This document shows, in pieces, positions 10,014 to 21,191 of a stretch of DNA of 64,000 nt (positions are counted from its first letter, which is position 1; each line of letters begins with the position of its first letter). The notes beneath the pieces were generated by a model. That model was not told where the DNA came from. It worked only from the letters and a program-made list of their open reading frames with translations, and made no database searches. The stretch is from the NCBI GenBank assembly GCA_039654915.1, contig CM077594.1, positions 45,709,001-45,773,000 on the forward strand, given 5' to 3'. This DNA is from Aquilaria yunnanensis. Lineage: Eukaryota > Streptophyta > Magnoliopsida > Malvales > Thymelaeaceae. The position numbers were made by a program, and so were the translations under genes.

Positions 10014-11428
10014 TGTTGGGTTTCGGGAGCCAAACAGCGTAGCGGAATTTAACCGAAACCCTCCAGGATCCAAGTGAAACGGGGTAAACCGGGTGTTCAA
10101 AAATTTTCATACCTCATTTTTGGTTGAGATCTCTTACTCAACTGTAGAGTCGAATCGCAAAAATTGAACAGTTGATGTGTTCAAGCTCTCTATGTTATCC
10201 ACAAGAGCCTCTCGGGATCACCACACTTCCACCGCATCCCGGTTGATGCGTTTCTCTTGCGCTCGCAGTGCTAGGTTGCATCCTCCAAGGAATTGCAAGA
10301 GAAGAGTGCGGCTGTCCTTTCGGGAGGCTAAGGCAAGGAGACCTGTGAATTTCTCACTAGAAGTTGTATTTATAGTGAGACTCAACTTCCAGGCCCACTG
10401 GGTTTTAAAGCCCTAATCCAATTAGGATTTAATTTCGGGCTTAATAATGGCTCAACTCTTGGGCCCATTATTAATACGAAATTATTGTGAAACCAAAACC
10501 CAAATTATTAGCCCATGCACTCTAATGATCCAAATAGCTCTACGTGTGCGACCCAATAGGCTCTTACCACGTTGGCAATGATCATAAATCACATTTATGA
10601 TCATAAGCAATGAGTGGTGTCTAGCAACACATCATTGCTACCCAAGTGACAAGATTGTCGATGATTCAACTAAACCTTTACGATCATCATCGATATATGC
10701 CATTGTCCCTTTGTCCAAGATATCAAGACTAAGCACGAGACATGGAATGTGTGAATCTCGTATAGCCCAATCTTTGGTTTCTTGATTACTGAGTAGACCA
10801 ACTTAAACTGATGACATTGATATCATATATCAACTCATCCGAGCATGGCCATGCATTTTTCTAAGTCTTACTCTATCAAGGGGCCCGAAGATATCACTCC
10901 CGTTACATAGGAGGGACAAATACAATCTTGATTATACAAATCCCTCCGCATGATATGTGACATACCCAATGACCTCCTTCAAGTTCACTCAGTTATGAGC
11001 AACAAAGGAAAGTATCAAAGTATGTGACTCACATGTAGGGAACCTTGATGATCTTAGGTCGAAGGACTACATATACCATGATCACTATGAGAATCACTTA
11101 TGACACTCATAACGATCCATGTAGTGTTCTCATGGTGGGTCGGTCCAGTACACAAGTTCTCCAACTTGTACCCATATGCAGACTACATATCTCATATTAG
11201 TCTCCACATATGCTAGTCGTTATGTATTATTGCAACCCGCTCCACAATAATACTAGACTAGGGATGTTTGAGAATATCATTATTCTAGGGTTACAATTAT
11301 GTTTGTTAAGTTATGCAGAAACAAAACAACAAACATAATTGCCGGATTAATGCCTTAATAAAATATCATGACTCAATGTGCAAAAATACAATCATCTCTT
11401 GATTGGCCTTTTGGGCACAACACTAACA
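10014..11428 (-). mobile_element. Solo LTR A (1.4-kb family) in element 2 gag
   Basis: It runs from TGTTGGG to CTAACA, 1415 bp, flanked by CTGAT (10009-10013) and CTAAT (11429-11433), a 5-bp target duplication with one change. It interrupts gag between ACCATACTGAT and GGCCATGG. On the minus strand it carries TATAAATA (10374-10367), so the element's sense strand is minus. No internal region, PBS or second LTR is present. Three more copies are at 23705, 31415 and 47915. Confidence 0.9.
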
Positions 11429-12375
11429 CTAATGGCCATGGAAAGGCAAGGGAACCCAATCCAACATCTGATGGCCATGACCTCGGACAACAAGAAGAAC
11501 ATGAAGAAGTTCTGCCAGTTCCACTGAGACCATGGGCATGACACCAAGGACTGCTTCCAGCTAAGAAAGTACATTTAGTCTTTAATTAAGCAGGGGCAAC
11601 TTTGGTGCTGCCTGTAGATACCGTCCCACAAAGGAAGAAGGGAAGAAGAAAGGAAAGGAGAGGATGAGGACTACGACTCCAACCAACGTCGGAACCGAAG
11701 TCCCAGAAAGCATCCACCACCTCCAGCAAGAGTGATCCAAACAATCACCACTGGGATACCCTCGGCCGAGAGGAAAAGGAAAGTCCGGGAAATCTCGTTG
11801 ATGGAATTCGGAAAGCCATTGAACAAGCTTGTTCGGAAAGATAGGTCTATAGTGAAGTTCCCTCATGATGACCCTCTCCTAATCATGGCAAGGATACGGA
11901 GCTCGAACGTCAAAAGAGTGCTCATCGATGGGGCTCCAACGCCGATGTTCTATTTTCCCACTTGTTCTAAACTTGGGCATCTCCAAAAGGGATCTCAAAC
12001 CTGTTACCTCCCGTACCTTCGGAGTAAGTTCGTTCGAACACCCTATACTCGGGTGGATCGATCTGCCCTTAATGCTAAGAGGCACTTCGATTCAAAACAA
12101 GAAAGAGCTCTTTGGGTCCACTATGACAAGGTTCATCATCATAGATGTCCCTTCTTCTTACAATGCCATCATCGGAAGACAGACAGAAGGGAATCTCCAC
12201 ATTTTCCTAGATGTGAAGTACCTAACGGTCACCTCTAGCGTGAAGGAAGGGTACGCGAAGATATTCATTGATCAAGCCAAAGTAAGGAAAGTATTCATAC
12301 ACACAAGACAAAGCCCAATGAAAGTTCATGCACAAACTTCGGGAGAAAAGAGCATACTGCCAAAGAGGCAATAGG
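11429..12375 (+). pseudogene. Tat-like gag end and protease, element 2
   Basis: gag resumes here with the zinc knuckle region FCQFH, where the next codon is TGA in place of Arg (about 11525), then HDTKDCFQL, and the charged DYDSNQRRNRSP stretch. The protease follows: KRVLIDGA (about 11915), then a frame change and LGISKRDLKPV, LGWIDLPL and PSSYNAIIGRQTEGN (about 12150). The region ends at a TAG near 12374. Two frames are needed to read it, and several stops come from CG to TG or TGG to TAG type changes. It is a dead copy of the maturation protease. Confidence 0.82.
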
Positions 12376-13440
12376 AGGAGAAAAAATTACTCTGAAAAAT
12401 AGACGCAGAGGATGTAGACCTTGTCCTAGGCCGAAGTACCCAAATGGGGAAAAAACTAGCCGAAGGTGACAAGGAAAAGCTTGTATCCCTTCTACTAATG
12501 AACAAAGATCTGTTTGCCTACTCTTTGAGTGATATGCCTGGCACGGACCCTGGTATAATTCAACATTGCCTTAAAGTATGTCTGGAGGTGAAGCCTATTT
12601 GGCAGAAAAAACATAGCCTCTCGGCACATAACAACAACTTTGTTAAAACTGAAGCCCAATGATTAACAGAGACGGGCATAATAAGGGAGGTCAAGTACCC
12701 CGAGTGGCTCAGCAACGTCATTGTTGCCACCAAGGAAGGGAGTTGCCCGAAGGACTCCTACCCTCTGCCACCAATAGACCAATTGGTAGAATCTACTGCC
12801 AAATGTGGTTTGCTTAGCTCCCTTGAGTGGGTATGACCAAATTTGGATGAATCCCGAAGATGAGGAAAAAACCACCTTCATAATCGAGGTCGGTACCTAC
12901 TGCTACGTGAGAATGCCCTCCGACCTTCAAAATGCGAGAGCAACGTACCAATGGCTACTGAACAAGGTATTCAACTCCAAAATTGGGAAAAATGTAGAAG
13001 TATATGTAGATGATATAATAGTCAAGAGCAAACAGGCTGGCAGTCATATCGTAGACTTGGAGGAAACATTCAACCAACTTTGAAAATTCGGGATCCATCT
13101 TAACCCCAACAAATGTGTGTTTGGGGTGACGGCTGGCAAATTCCTTTGGTTTATGGTATCCGAGAGAGGTATCGATGCCAACCCAGAAAAGGTTAAGGCC
13201 TTGCTAGGATTCCAAACCCCCACGATGACCAAGGATATGCAAAGGCTTACTGGGAGAGTCACAGCCCTTAGCAGGTTCATCTCGAGGTACGGGGAACGGT
13301 GCCGACCATTCGTCAAAGTGCTTACCAAGCAGCAAAGAATGAAGGCAACCTCGACTCTGAGGAACATCCTTGGAGTGAAGATTGCCAAAAGGCCTGGGAT
13401 GAACTCAAGAGCTACCTAGCCTGCCTGCCGACACTTCGGG
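12376..13440 (+). pseudogene. Tat-like reverse transcriptase, element 2
   Basis: It begins with MGKKLAEGDKEKL and NKDLFAYS (12444-12530) and goes on to SAHNNNFVKTEAQ, EVKYPEW, CYVRMPS, YVDDIIVKSKQ (about 13003) and ERGIDANPEKVKALLGFQ. The palm catalytic YVDD is kept. About 45 bp coding for the RMCIDFRNLND block are missing at about 12735, and the FLDAFSGY block is shortened at about 12815, so two essential RT motifs are lost. Stops lie at 12660 and 13081. It is a dead RT. Confidence 0.87.
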
Positions 13441-14226
13441 AGCTACTGATATGAAAACGTCTCATCCTCTACCTCGCTGTTACCGAAAAGGCCGTAAGTT
13501 CAGTACTGGTAAGGGAGGAAGGAGGAAAACAGTGGCCAGTATACTATATAAGTAAGTCCTTGCACGGTTCCGAAGTTAGGTACCCTATCCTGCAAAAGGC
13601 CATCTACGTTCTAGTGCTGGCAAGCACGAGGCTACGGCCTTACTTCCAAGGACACCTTATCATTGTCCAAAGTAACCGACCTGTTTGAGATGTCATGAGA
13701 AAGGTAGAACACTCGGGAAGATTATCAAAGTGGTGCATTGAGCTCGGTGAATATGACATCACCTATGAGCCGAGAAGGGCAATAGATGGCCAAGCATTGG
13801 CAGATTTCATCGCCAAATTACCAAAAACTGAAGATACCCCAGAGGAGCTCGGAAATGATGAACCTGAGTGGACACACTTTGTTGATGGATCCTCCAGTTT
13901 CAAACATCAAGGAGCTAGAGTAATCCTCCGCGGGCCTGAAGGTATGGAAGCCACGAAGGCCATCAAATTCGGATTCAATGTCACCAACAATGTCGCCGAA
14001 TATGAAGCCCTTATAGCAGGCTTGCGGCTGGAAAAAAGAGTGGGTGTGAGGAATCTTAAGGCCCACAATGATTCTCAATTAGTGGTCCGACAGATGGCGG
14101 GGGACTACGTCACAAAGGACCCAAACTTGGCAAAGTACCATCACATCGTGAAAAAGCTCATCTAGGAGTTTGACATGGTACATATAGAAAATGTACCGCA
14201 ATGAGATAATATGGAAGCAGATACTC
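13441..14226 (+). pseudogene. Tat-like dual RNase H, element 2
   Basis: The degenerate gypsy RNase H part (QWPVYYISKSLHG at about 13530; SGRLSKWCIELGEYDITYEP at 13713-13772) is followed by a nearly intact archaeal-like RNase H: FVDGSS (about 13880), TNNVAEYEALIAGL (about 13982) and AHNDSQLVVRQMAGDY (about 14062), so the D, E and D positions are kept. A TAG at 14163 and a TGA at about 14203 follow. At 14226 the sequence jumps into a truncated solo LTR, and about 15 bp of RNase H/integrase linker seem to be missing compared with element 3. Confidence 0.85.
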
Positions 14227-15067
14227 GAGGAGTGTGAGCCACCCTCGATAAAGGTGGGCATCACCCTCGAGGAATGTGAGCACCAACCTCGAGAAAATAG
14301 GGTCCGACACCCTGACCCCTCGACCTCGGTGATCCATCATCACCCTTAGGGAATGACAATACTAACCTCGGGAACATGGTGCAGTACCACCCTCGGTAAG
14401 ATGACCTGACTAGATTCGGGAGAGGTAGACTCACCATCTTCGGCAAGGAAAACACCTCCAAAGCGGTCATACGTGCCAAGGGGACTTGCAAATAACTGGA
14501 GCAACCTTGTCAAGAAGCCCTCCTATCCCGAAGAGGTCTCTTTCACTGAAGGGATCTTGAGAACATGAAAAAAATGGTTAAGGAGCCTTTGACATGCCAC
14601 CCTCGCACACATCCTGACACGCCACCCTCGTACACGCCCGGACACCCAAACCTCCCATGGCCCTGACTTCTGGCCAAGACGGCCTATGGCCAGCTAGAGG
14701 TCCCCGTTCTCGAAGGTACGGACCACATCTGACTGAACACATGTCATGATCTGAGCAGGCTGTGTCAAATAGACTTCTCCTAACACCCTCCTATAAATAC
14801 ATGGGAAATGGCCTTAGTAAGGACAGGAGACAAAACTCTCAAGAAAAACATATTCTTTACTATCTACTCATCGCTCTTCATTTTTCCAATACTGACTTGG
14901 GCGTCGGAGGCTCCTCCAAAAAAAAAACACTTCGGGGACCTCCTAACCCTTGTTCTTTGAGTGTTTCAAGCAATCTCTCCCTGGAAGTCTTTTCTTCAGA
15001 TACCCTCTTCACCAGAAGTCCCTTTCAGGCTTACCATGTCATACAACGAATATGCGAATGGGCATCA
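14227..15067 (+). repeat. Truncated Tat-family solo LTR inside element 2
   Basis: The 3' end is a full Tat LTR end (ACTTGGGCGTCGGAGG at about 14897, GGGCATCA at 15060-15067), and TATAAATA is at 14792-14799. The TGATAGCC start is absent and no target duplication can be matched: AAAGT follows on the right but is not on the left. The upstream part has repeated CACCCTCG motifs, as in the LTR at 58140. A G-box equivalent has decayed to CACATG. A deletion that removed the LTR start and a few target bases explains this best. Confidence 0.75.
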
Positions 15068-15900
15068 AAAGTAGTCCACAGAAGTACTGTATCAGCTAGG
15101 CATAGCGATAATGTGCATGGCAACGTCGGGTATAGGATGGAAAGATCTTTTCAAGAAGTACCTCACAACTTCAGAACTTCTCGAACACCCTTTTGAAGCT
15201 GCTAGGGTGCGAAAGTGCACAGGAAGAAACTTCATGATCGGAGAGGAGTTGTACTAATAAGGATACGTAAACCCATTGCAGAGGTGTGTCAGCGAAGAGG
15301 AGGCTGAGATGGTTCTCAAAGAATTCCATGAGGGGGTTTGAAGTTCTCACATTGGAACTGATACCCTTGCCGGGGTACTATTTTGCCAAGGATATTTCTG
15401 GCCTACCTTGAGGAAGGACGCAAGATAGTTTGTCCAGAGATGCGACAACTGCCAGAGACTACCCTCGGAAGTCATAACTTCGGCAAACTATCCTTGCCCC
15501 TTCATTATTTGGGGTATTGACCTCATTAGGCCTCTCCCAACAGCTCTAGGAGGAGTGAAGTTCTGCATAGTCACAGTAGACTATTTCACCAAGTGGATCA
15601 AGGTAGAGCCTTTAGCAGCAATATTGATGAAGGACATGGAAAGATTTATCTAGAAGAAAATCATATGGAGATTTGGCATGCAGAGGGTTAGCTGATAATG
15701 GTTCACAGTTTACCAATAAAGGTTTCCAGGAATTCACTGCTGACCTCGGGATAAAATTGCGCTTTCCCTAGTCGCCCACCATTAAAGCAATGGACAAGTT
15801 GAAGTGTCCAGCCAAACGATAAAAGATGGTCTGAAAAAGAGGTTGAAATAAGCAAAGGGAAAATGGCCATGAGAGATTCCAAGTGTGCTGTGGAGTTACC
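15068..15900 (+). pseudogene. Tat-like integrase, first part, element 2
   Basis: It aligns by eye with element 1 integrase from TEVLS onwards. The zinc-finger area is degenerate (about 15330-15450), the GIDLIRPLP area is at about 15513, LADNGSQF at about 15690, and NGQVEVSSQ at about 15790, so the second aspartate and the glutamate are still present. There are many stops and frame changes, among them I-stop-KK at about 15648, where element 3 has the same TAG. It is interrupted at SYRTT (15900) by a solo LTR and resumes at 16921. Confidence 0.8.
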
Positions 15901-16920
15901 TGATGCGAACCCCGATGGTATAAAGACCATGAAATGCGCCCAAGATGTTTTTCAAGCTCCACAAGACATCAAAGAGACTGGATTTGAAACCCCCACCCCT
16001 AATCAACCTGTGATTAGAAACGAGAAGTATAGAACTCCAAGAACACAAGCACACTTGTGCACCAAGGCAGTCCGCCAAGAACCAAAGAGAAAACCCCTCC
16101 AAAGAGCAATATTATTTTGGAAATAATCTGTATGTTTACACCTAGAATATGTGCCTTTATATAGGCTTAAACTAGGGTAAAAAACTGGGAAAAATTCGCA
16201 GCCTAAGTCCCTTAGGAAACCTAGATACAAAGACATAGGAAATCCTAGTCAAATTAGGACTCTAACTCCTAGTTTGAACAAGTTTAATGAATGCAGCATA
16301 TGCCACTTGTCCAAAACGATTTAAAAATATTCCATAGCCTAAATAACTTCCTAAATAATGTATCTAAATAGGATTTTAACGAAAATAAACTATAAATACA
16401 AGATTGGCCATGAAAACCCCAAAATAGTCTTCTCCTGTGGTTCCTGCTTGTGTCTTCAACTTCAAGCTGAAATTCAAACCTCATGCAACCATGATTTCTC
16501 AAAATGTAAAACATGAAAGTTGTAGATATCTTTCTTAGCTTCGACACTACACTTGAATCACACAAAATGGACTTCTAAATCGAAAGATATTCCCAAAATA
16601 CTGTAACTGCTTCTGAACCAGTGATAACTCATAAATCGTGACTTTGAAGCTGAATTGGACCACCTTAACGTGCAAAATGGGTTTGATGGTCTTCATATGA
16701 TTTGTAGCTCCAGATGTTATATTTCCAATGAAACAAGAATTACTCAATTCTGATCTGTTCAGCTCAAGATATAAATTTTCTACCAGAACATCACCAATCT
16801 GTCAAAATCCAAGCTTAAAGTGCACTAGTGAGCTCCTTAGCCTTCTTCCTTGTCAATGGTCTACTAATTATCTTCAATAGATCCTTGCCATCCTTGGTTG
16901 TGCCTTCTTTGATTGTATCA
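15901..16920 (-). mobile_element. 1.0-kb solo LTR in element 2 integrase
   Basis: It runs from TGATGCGAACC to TTGTATCA, 1020 bp, flanked by TTACC (15896-15900) and CTACC (16921-16925), a 5-bp duplication with one change. The host frame rejoins exactly at the SYRTTP motif. The minus strand has TATATAAA (16163-16156) about 255 bp from its 3' end, so the sense strand is probably minus. There is one copy in the window and no coding capacity. Confidence 0.8.
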
Positions 16921-17419
16921 CTACCGAACCACTCCTAGAAGGGCCACGAGTGAGACCCCTTTCTCACTCATCTTCGGCATAGAGGCCATTATCCTTGTCG
17001 AGGTTGTGCAGCCATCGGTTAAAATACAGGTGTTCAACGAAGAAAGGAACCACCTCGGTTTAAGAACCAAGTTGGACATGGTTGACGAGCATAGAGAGAT
17101 GGCCAAACTTGGAAGGAAAGCTTTTCAGCAAAGAGTAGCCATTCCTACAAACCTGCATGTCAAGCATAAAGGAATCAACAAAGAGGACCTCATTCTCCGA
17201 AAGGCTAAATTCGAAGCCCGAAGATCATCTCATGGAGTACTTCGGGCAAATTGGGATGGACTTTATTTGGTCCTTGAGGAAGTTCAACCAAGAGTCTACA
17301 AGCTTAGTGATACCGAAGGTGGAGCATTGAAAAATACATGGCATTCAGACTCTTTGAAAAAAATTCTACACTTAGAAAATTTGTCAAGGGAAAAATTGTA
17401 CTACTTCTATCGAAGGTGA
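16921..17419 (+). pseudogene. Tat-like integrase C-terminal part, element 2
   Basis: This is an open frame of about 160 codons: YRTTPRRATSETPFSLIFG, EAIILVEVVQPS, HREMAKLGRKAFQQRV, LILRKAKFEARRSSHGVLRANWDG, then VYKLSDTEGGALKNTWHSDSLKK. This is the C-terminal domain of Tat integrase, which helps with DNA binding. It runs about 15 codons beyond the point where elements 1 and 3 stop, ending at TGA 17417-17419. It is cut from its catalytic half by the solo LTR at 15901, so it cannot work alone. Confidence 0.87.
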
Positions 17420-18003
17420 CTGACCGAACATGGTTGGCGCCGAAGGGGGAAAAACCAAATGTGGTTGTATCCAAAAGTGCATGAATCAAATTGTCTAATT
17501 TTTGTCAAAGGTAGTCAACCGAACATGGTTTGTGCCAAAGATCGAAGAAAGAATATGGTTGTTCCTGAACATGGTTTGTGTCGAAGGTGGAAGAAAGAAT
17601 ATGGTTGTTCCCGAACATGGCTGATTCCGAAGTTGCTTAACTATTTTTTGCACAAATTAAGTTTAACCAAAGGTGATCGACCAAATACGGTTGGTGCCAA
17701 AGGTATTTACCTATTCTTGAAAGCTAAGTTTTCCAAAGAAGGTTGACCGAAGATGGTCGTCAAACCTTCAAAGGGACTAACTTTCTAAGTCTCTAATAGA
17801 ATAGTATGACTCATAGCCGCAGATGGTTAAAACACCAAAGGACGAAGACAGTATCCGAGGTCATATTAATCAGGGACTTAGCCAAAATTTTAGAGAAAGA
17901 AAAGTTCCATTTCATTAACATTTCATTACGGAAAGTACAAGGTGTAGAACTCCCCAAACAAAAAACAAAGAGGACAAGGAAAACGAGGCACCTATTGCTT
18001 GTC
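17420..18003 (+). repeat. Element 2 spacer with 46-bp tandem repeats
   Basis: GAACATGG starts at 17521, 17567 and 17613, a 46-bp period with units containing GAAGAAAGAATATGGTTGTTCC. Looser relatives (CCAAATGTGGTTG, CCAAATACGGTTGGTGCC) extend over about 17410-17760. It occupies the same place as the unrelated 136-bp repeat in element 1. No gene is seen. Confidence 0.75.
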
Positions 18004-18226
18004 TTACCCATCTTCAGGGTCTTTAGCATCTTCGGCCGGGTCATCTTCAACTCGGCCTCTTCATCTGCACCAACTTCGGTCACTGAAGGAGGGGGAATGG
18101 GAAGGTTGGGAAACTCTACCCTCGACCATTCAGAAGATGGTCTTGTGGGAATGTCCAGAGCCGCAAGGAAGGAAAGGTCAAGGTCGGGAAACTTGGACAA
18201 GACTTGGTGGTGAGCAAGGCAAAAAC
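18004..18226 (-). pseudogene. Antisense gene tail, element 2 (severed)
   Basis: Read on the minus strand it gives SFCLAHHQVLSKFPDLDLSF then LAALDIPTRPSSEW, the C-terminal signature also found in elements 1 (FCLARHQVL) and 3 (FCLARHQVL). The likely stop is at 18006-18004 in a frame one base off that of the signature, so there may be a one-base slip near 18040. The rest of this gene lies at 55517-57463; the chromovirus inserted at 18227 separates them, and about 400 bp coding for the coiled coil are missing between the two pieces. Confidence 0.8.
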
Positions 18227-19191
18227 TGTCACACCCCAGACAGGCCCCAGCCTGTGCACTCTCAATGCCACTCACCAATACTACCTAAGAAGTTATTAAA
18301 CACTTGTGTTCTTAAGTGTTATGAGTATTCATTAATTTTGGCCAACTTTCCATTAGGTAGTTTAAGTCTTATTTTCTTAAGCTTAAGGCCTGCGAGGTGC
18401 CCTAGGAGGCCTATGAGTTGTTCTGTGTACTTACTTCCAGCCTAAGGTAGAGCCCATAACACAAACTTGCAACACAAGGCAAGGCTATATCATTAACTTG
18501 CAACACAAGGCAAGGCATACACTTATTTCTCTAAGTGTCTAGGATGTCTGCTCATCAAGTGTGCTACTCCAATGCATGTCAACTAAGAAGCCCACCATAT
18601 CAAGTTTTGGAAAAACATAAGTTTTCATGTTCATATGCATTCAGCCAAGTAAGGTTCACAAGAGGTTTGTCCAACAAAAACCTTTCTATAAGCACTTAAC
18701 CAAGGCATAACTTGGCATTTCATCAACCATAACATGTACACAACAAAACCAAGTTCATCCAAGGCTAAACTATACATCAAAATTGCATACATACAAGTAC
18801 TAACAACTTGGCAACATACCAAGGTCACTCATTGTCCAAAACTAGCCCAAGTTATGCATTATAACCCAAGTTCACCTATAATAACCGAGAGGCACCTTGA
18901 AAGTGCAACACAAGATCAAACATTGAAGTACAAGACCTATGACCAAGTTCATGGTCATGAAAGGAATCCACCACACTAGAGCCTAAGAAAACTCAACCAT
19001 CTCCCCAAGACTTGTTCCACAAACCTACACCAAGCATGGAAAACTTAACACATAAGTTTCGGGCAAATACCATAAGACTTGCACATGTACTTAACTAGCG
19101 AAGTTCTTGGTTTTGGTACATACCTTAGTAAAAGGTGTACAACTTAGTACACAACCAATCAAGCCCAATCAAAATCACTCAAGCCCAATTC
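18227..19191 (-). repeat. Chromovirus 3' LTR, 3'-terminal part
   Basis: On the minus strand this is the end of the LTR (GGGGTGTGACA at 18227). The other part of the same LTR is 45306-46414. The two were separated by Tat element 3, which duplicated AATTC (19187-19191 and 45306-45310). The joined LTR is about 2.07 kb. The first about 590 bp are matched by the fragment at 53053-53621. No gene is seen. Confidence 0.87.
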
Positions 19192-20108
19192 TGATAGCCG
19201 AAGGGCTATCACACCCTAGAGGACTTTGCATGTGTGCACCACCCCTGGCTAGCGCGCCACCTCCGGTCGAAACAGACCCAACAAGACCCCAAAAAATAGA
19301 GGGCCTCAGCACCCGTGGACAAGCCGGATAGGCATTACCCTCATGAAACCCATGGGACCAAATTTGGATAGAAGGGGTCACCGCCCTTCCCGAGGGTGAC
19401 CTCATGCCGACCTTATGCGCCCAAAACCACCTTCGAATACTCTTTGGGCCACACTCGAAGTGCTCTCAGGAAGTGCCATCATCAGGTACCTGAGCCTGAC
19501 CTGGGACAGCCCAACTGAAGGTGCCTCGTACAAACAAGGGACCTCCCTCCAAAGGAGCTTGCCTCTCCGAATGAGCTCTGTACTCCGAAGGAGTTCGGTC
19601 CCCCGAAAAGGCCATGTGGATATATGACAAAAAGGCTGAGGAGCCTCTGACACATCACCCTCATACAGCCCCTGAAATGCCGCTCTCGAACACGCTCTAT
19701 CACGCCACCCTAGGCTCTTTGCCATGCTGCCTATGGTCGGCTAGAAGCCCCCCTCTCCCGAGGTACGGACCGCATCCAACCGAACACGTGTCATGACCTG
19801 GGCAGGCTGTGGCAAACGGACTTCCCCTGTACACCTCCCTATAAATATTTGGGAAATTCCCTAGGCAATAGGGGGCCGACTCCAAGGGGAAAAATTTCTC
19901 CACTCCTTACCTGCTCTCCATTTTCAAACACTAACTTGGGCGTCAGAGCGTCCTCCCCCGGAAAAACATTATGGGGACCTCCTAACCCTTCTTCTTTGAA
20001 CATTTCAGGCAGTCTCTCCCAGCAAGGCCCCTTATCCAAGCGTTCCTTCACCGGAAGTTTCTGCTCCAGGCCCATCACGTTTCATGATGAAGATGCGGAA
20101 GGGCATCA
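19192..20108 (+). repeat. 5' LTR of Tat-like element 3
   Basis: It is 917 bp, from TGATAGCC (with the GATAGCC/GGCTATC palindrome) to GGGCATCA. The G-box CACGTG is at 19785-19790, TATAAATA at 19840-19847 and the ACTTGGGCGTC U5 block at about 19935. It shows about eight differences in about 90 aligned bases around the TATA box from the 3' LTR at 44990-45080, so the insertion is not recent. Confidence 0.92.
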
Positions 20109-20110
20109 TT

Positions 20111-20128
20111 TGGCGCCGTCTGTGGGAA
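20111..20128 (+). promoter_or_regulatory. Primer binding site, element 3
   Basis: TGGCGCCGTCTGTGGGAA starts two bases after the LTR. It begins with TGG, as required for pairing with the tRNA CCA end. It is the best-preserved PBS of the Tat copies in the window. Confidence 0.85.
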
Positions 20129-21032
20129 CCCTTTCCTAGGTTGTTGTCGTAGAGACTCGGTGTTCCAAAGACAAGGGGCTCCCGAAGTCCGCAACTGCGC
20201 CGGAGGCTCAGCTGGCATCCGAGTAGCCCACTGTAGAGACTTCCACGCCGAAGGACGACCGCCCTCTAACAGTAACATTAGGCTTCTTACGAGACTTCCA
20301 GCGCTCCATCGTCGCTGAAATCACTCAACAACTCGACCAGAGGTGGCCCCAACCTCTTTTGGTCCGAAGGGCCTCCCCCTCGGCAAAGTACCGGGAGAGA
20401 AGCCCGAGGTTCACACACCAGAGTTCCAGGAGTGAGGATTCTCATGACGCATCTTCGACGGAGGACGTGCCCCCTAGGGCGTGACCCACCAGAGAAAGGG
20501 CCCCAAAAGAAACTAGGACCTCCTGTCGGCGGAGTCCGTCTTCGTACCGAAGGTCCCAGTCTCGTCATCGCCGGAGTTACTCTCCGAGAAGGAGAAGAAG
20601 TTCGCCATTGCCGACGACTACCAAGCAGCAAGGGGAAGCTAACCCAGCTGCCCTTATGGAGAAGATCCTTGGAAGACTGGAAAAGGTTGATAGGCAAATC
20701 TCCCAAAAACCAGTCTGGTCAAGATTGTCTTACGCTTATATCGGAGAAGAGTCACCCTTGGTACGGGAAGTGGTGGAGACGCCCATGCCTAGTGACTTCA
20801 GGATGCCACGCTTGGAAACCGATAATGGGTGTAGTGACCCCCAAGCACACCTGACAAAGTACAAGTGAAGCATGGTGCTCCACCGCACCAATGACGCTAC
20901 CTTCTGCAAGTGTTTCGAGGTGACCCTCTCTGGTCCAGCAACGGCATGGTATAACTCCCTAGCCCACGAAACCTTGCTGAGTTTCCAGGAGCTGTCTACT
21001 GCCTTCACCCAGTAGTTCATTGGCAGCAGGCC
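20129..21032 (+). pseudogene. Tat-like gag, N-terminal part, element 3
   Basis: The start ATG of element 2 corresponds to CTG here (about 20210), and a stop follows within five codons. The frame then gives TVETSTPKDDRPLTVTLGF, FQRSIVAEITQQLDQRW, a basic and Ser-rich linker, ALMEKILGRLEKVDRQIS (about 20650) and the gag core LSGPATAWYNSLA (about 20930). A TGA at about 20866 breaks the core. At 21032 the gag sequence stops at a foreign 159-bp fragment, and about 230 bp of gag present in element 2 are missing. Confidence 0.82.
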
Positions 21033-21191
21033 TGTTACCCAGTCTGGGGTAGTCCAGTTATTGTGCCAAAACTGTGCATTTAGACTCCTAGGATTGGTAA
21101 TGTTCTGTAGGCCATCAGAACAATACCCTTAGTGTGCATACCCAAGTGGCCTTCCTAGGCACTATGTAAATACATGCATATTGGTCCAACC
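21033..21191 (-). repeat. Short LTR-end fragment within element 3 gag
   Basis: From TGTTACCC this fragment matches by eye the stretch 58948-59100 (GGGGTAGTCCA, TTGGTAATGTTCTGTAGGC, TGTGCATACCCAAGTGGCC, TATTGGTCCAACCA). It has no partner end or target duplication, so it is probably what remains of a larger LTR after a deletion that also removed gag sequence. The orientation is inferred from the TGT...ACA end. Confidence 0.6.

Noticed and set aside
10177..10416. Arg/Ser-rich ORF recurring in all four 1.4-kb solo LTRs (also near 23863, 32353, 48077)
   Set aside because: It recurs only because the DNA is repeated. The frame differs between copies, it overlaps the TATA/R region of the LTR, and it matches no family I know.
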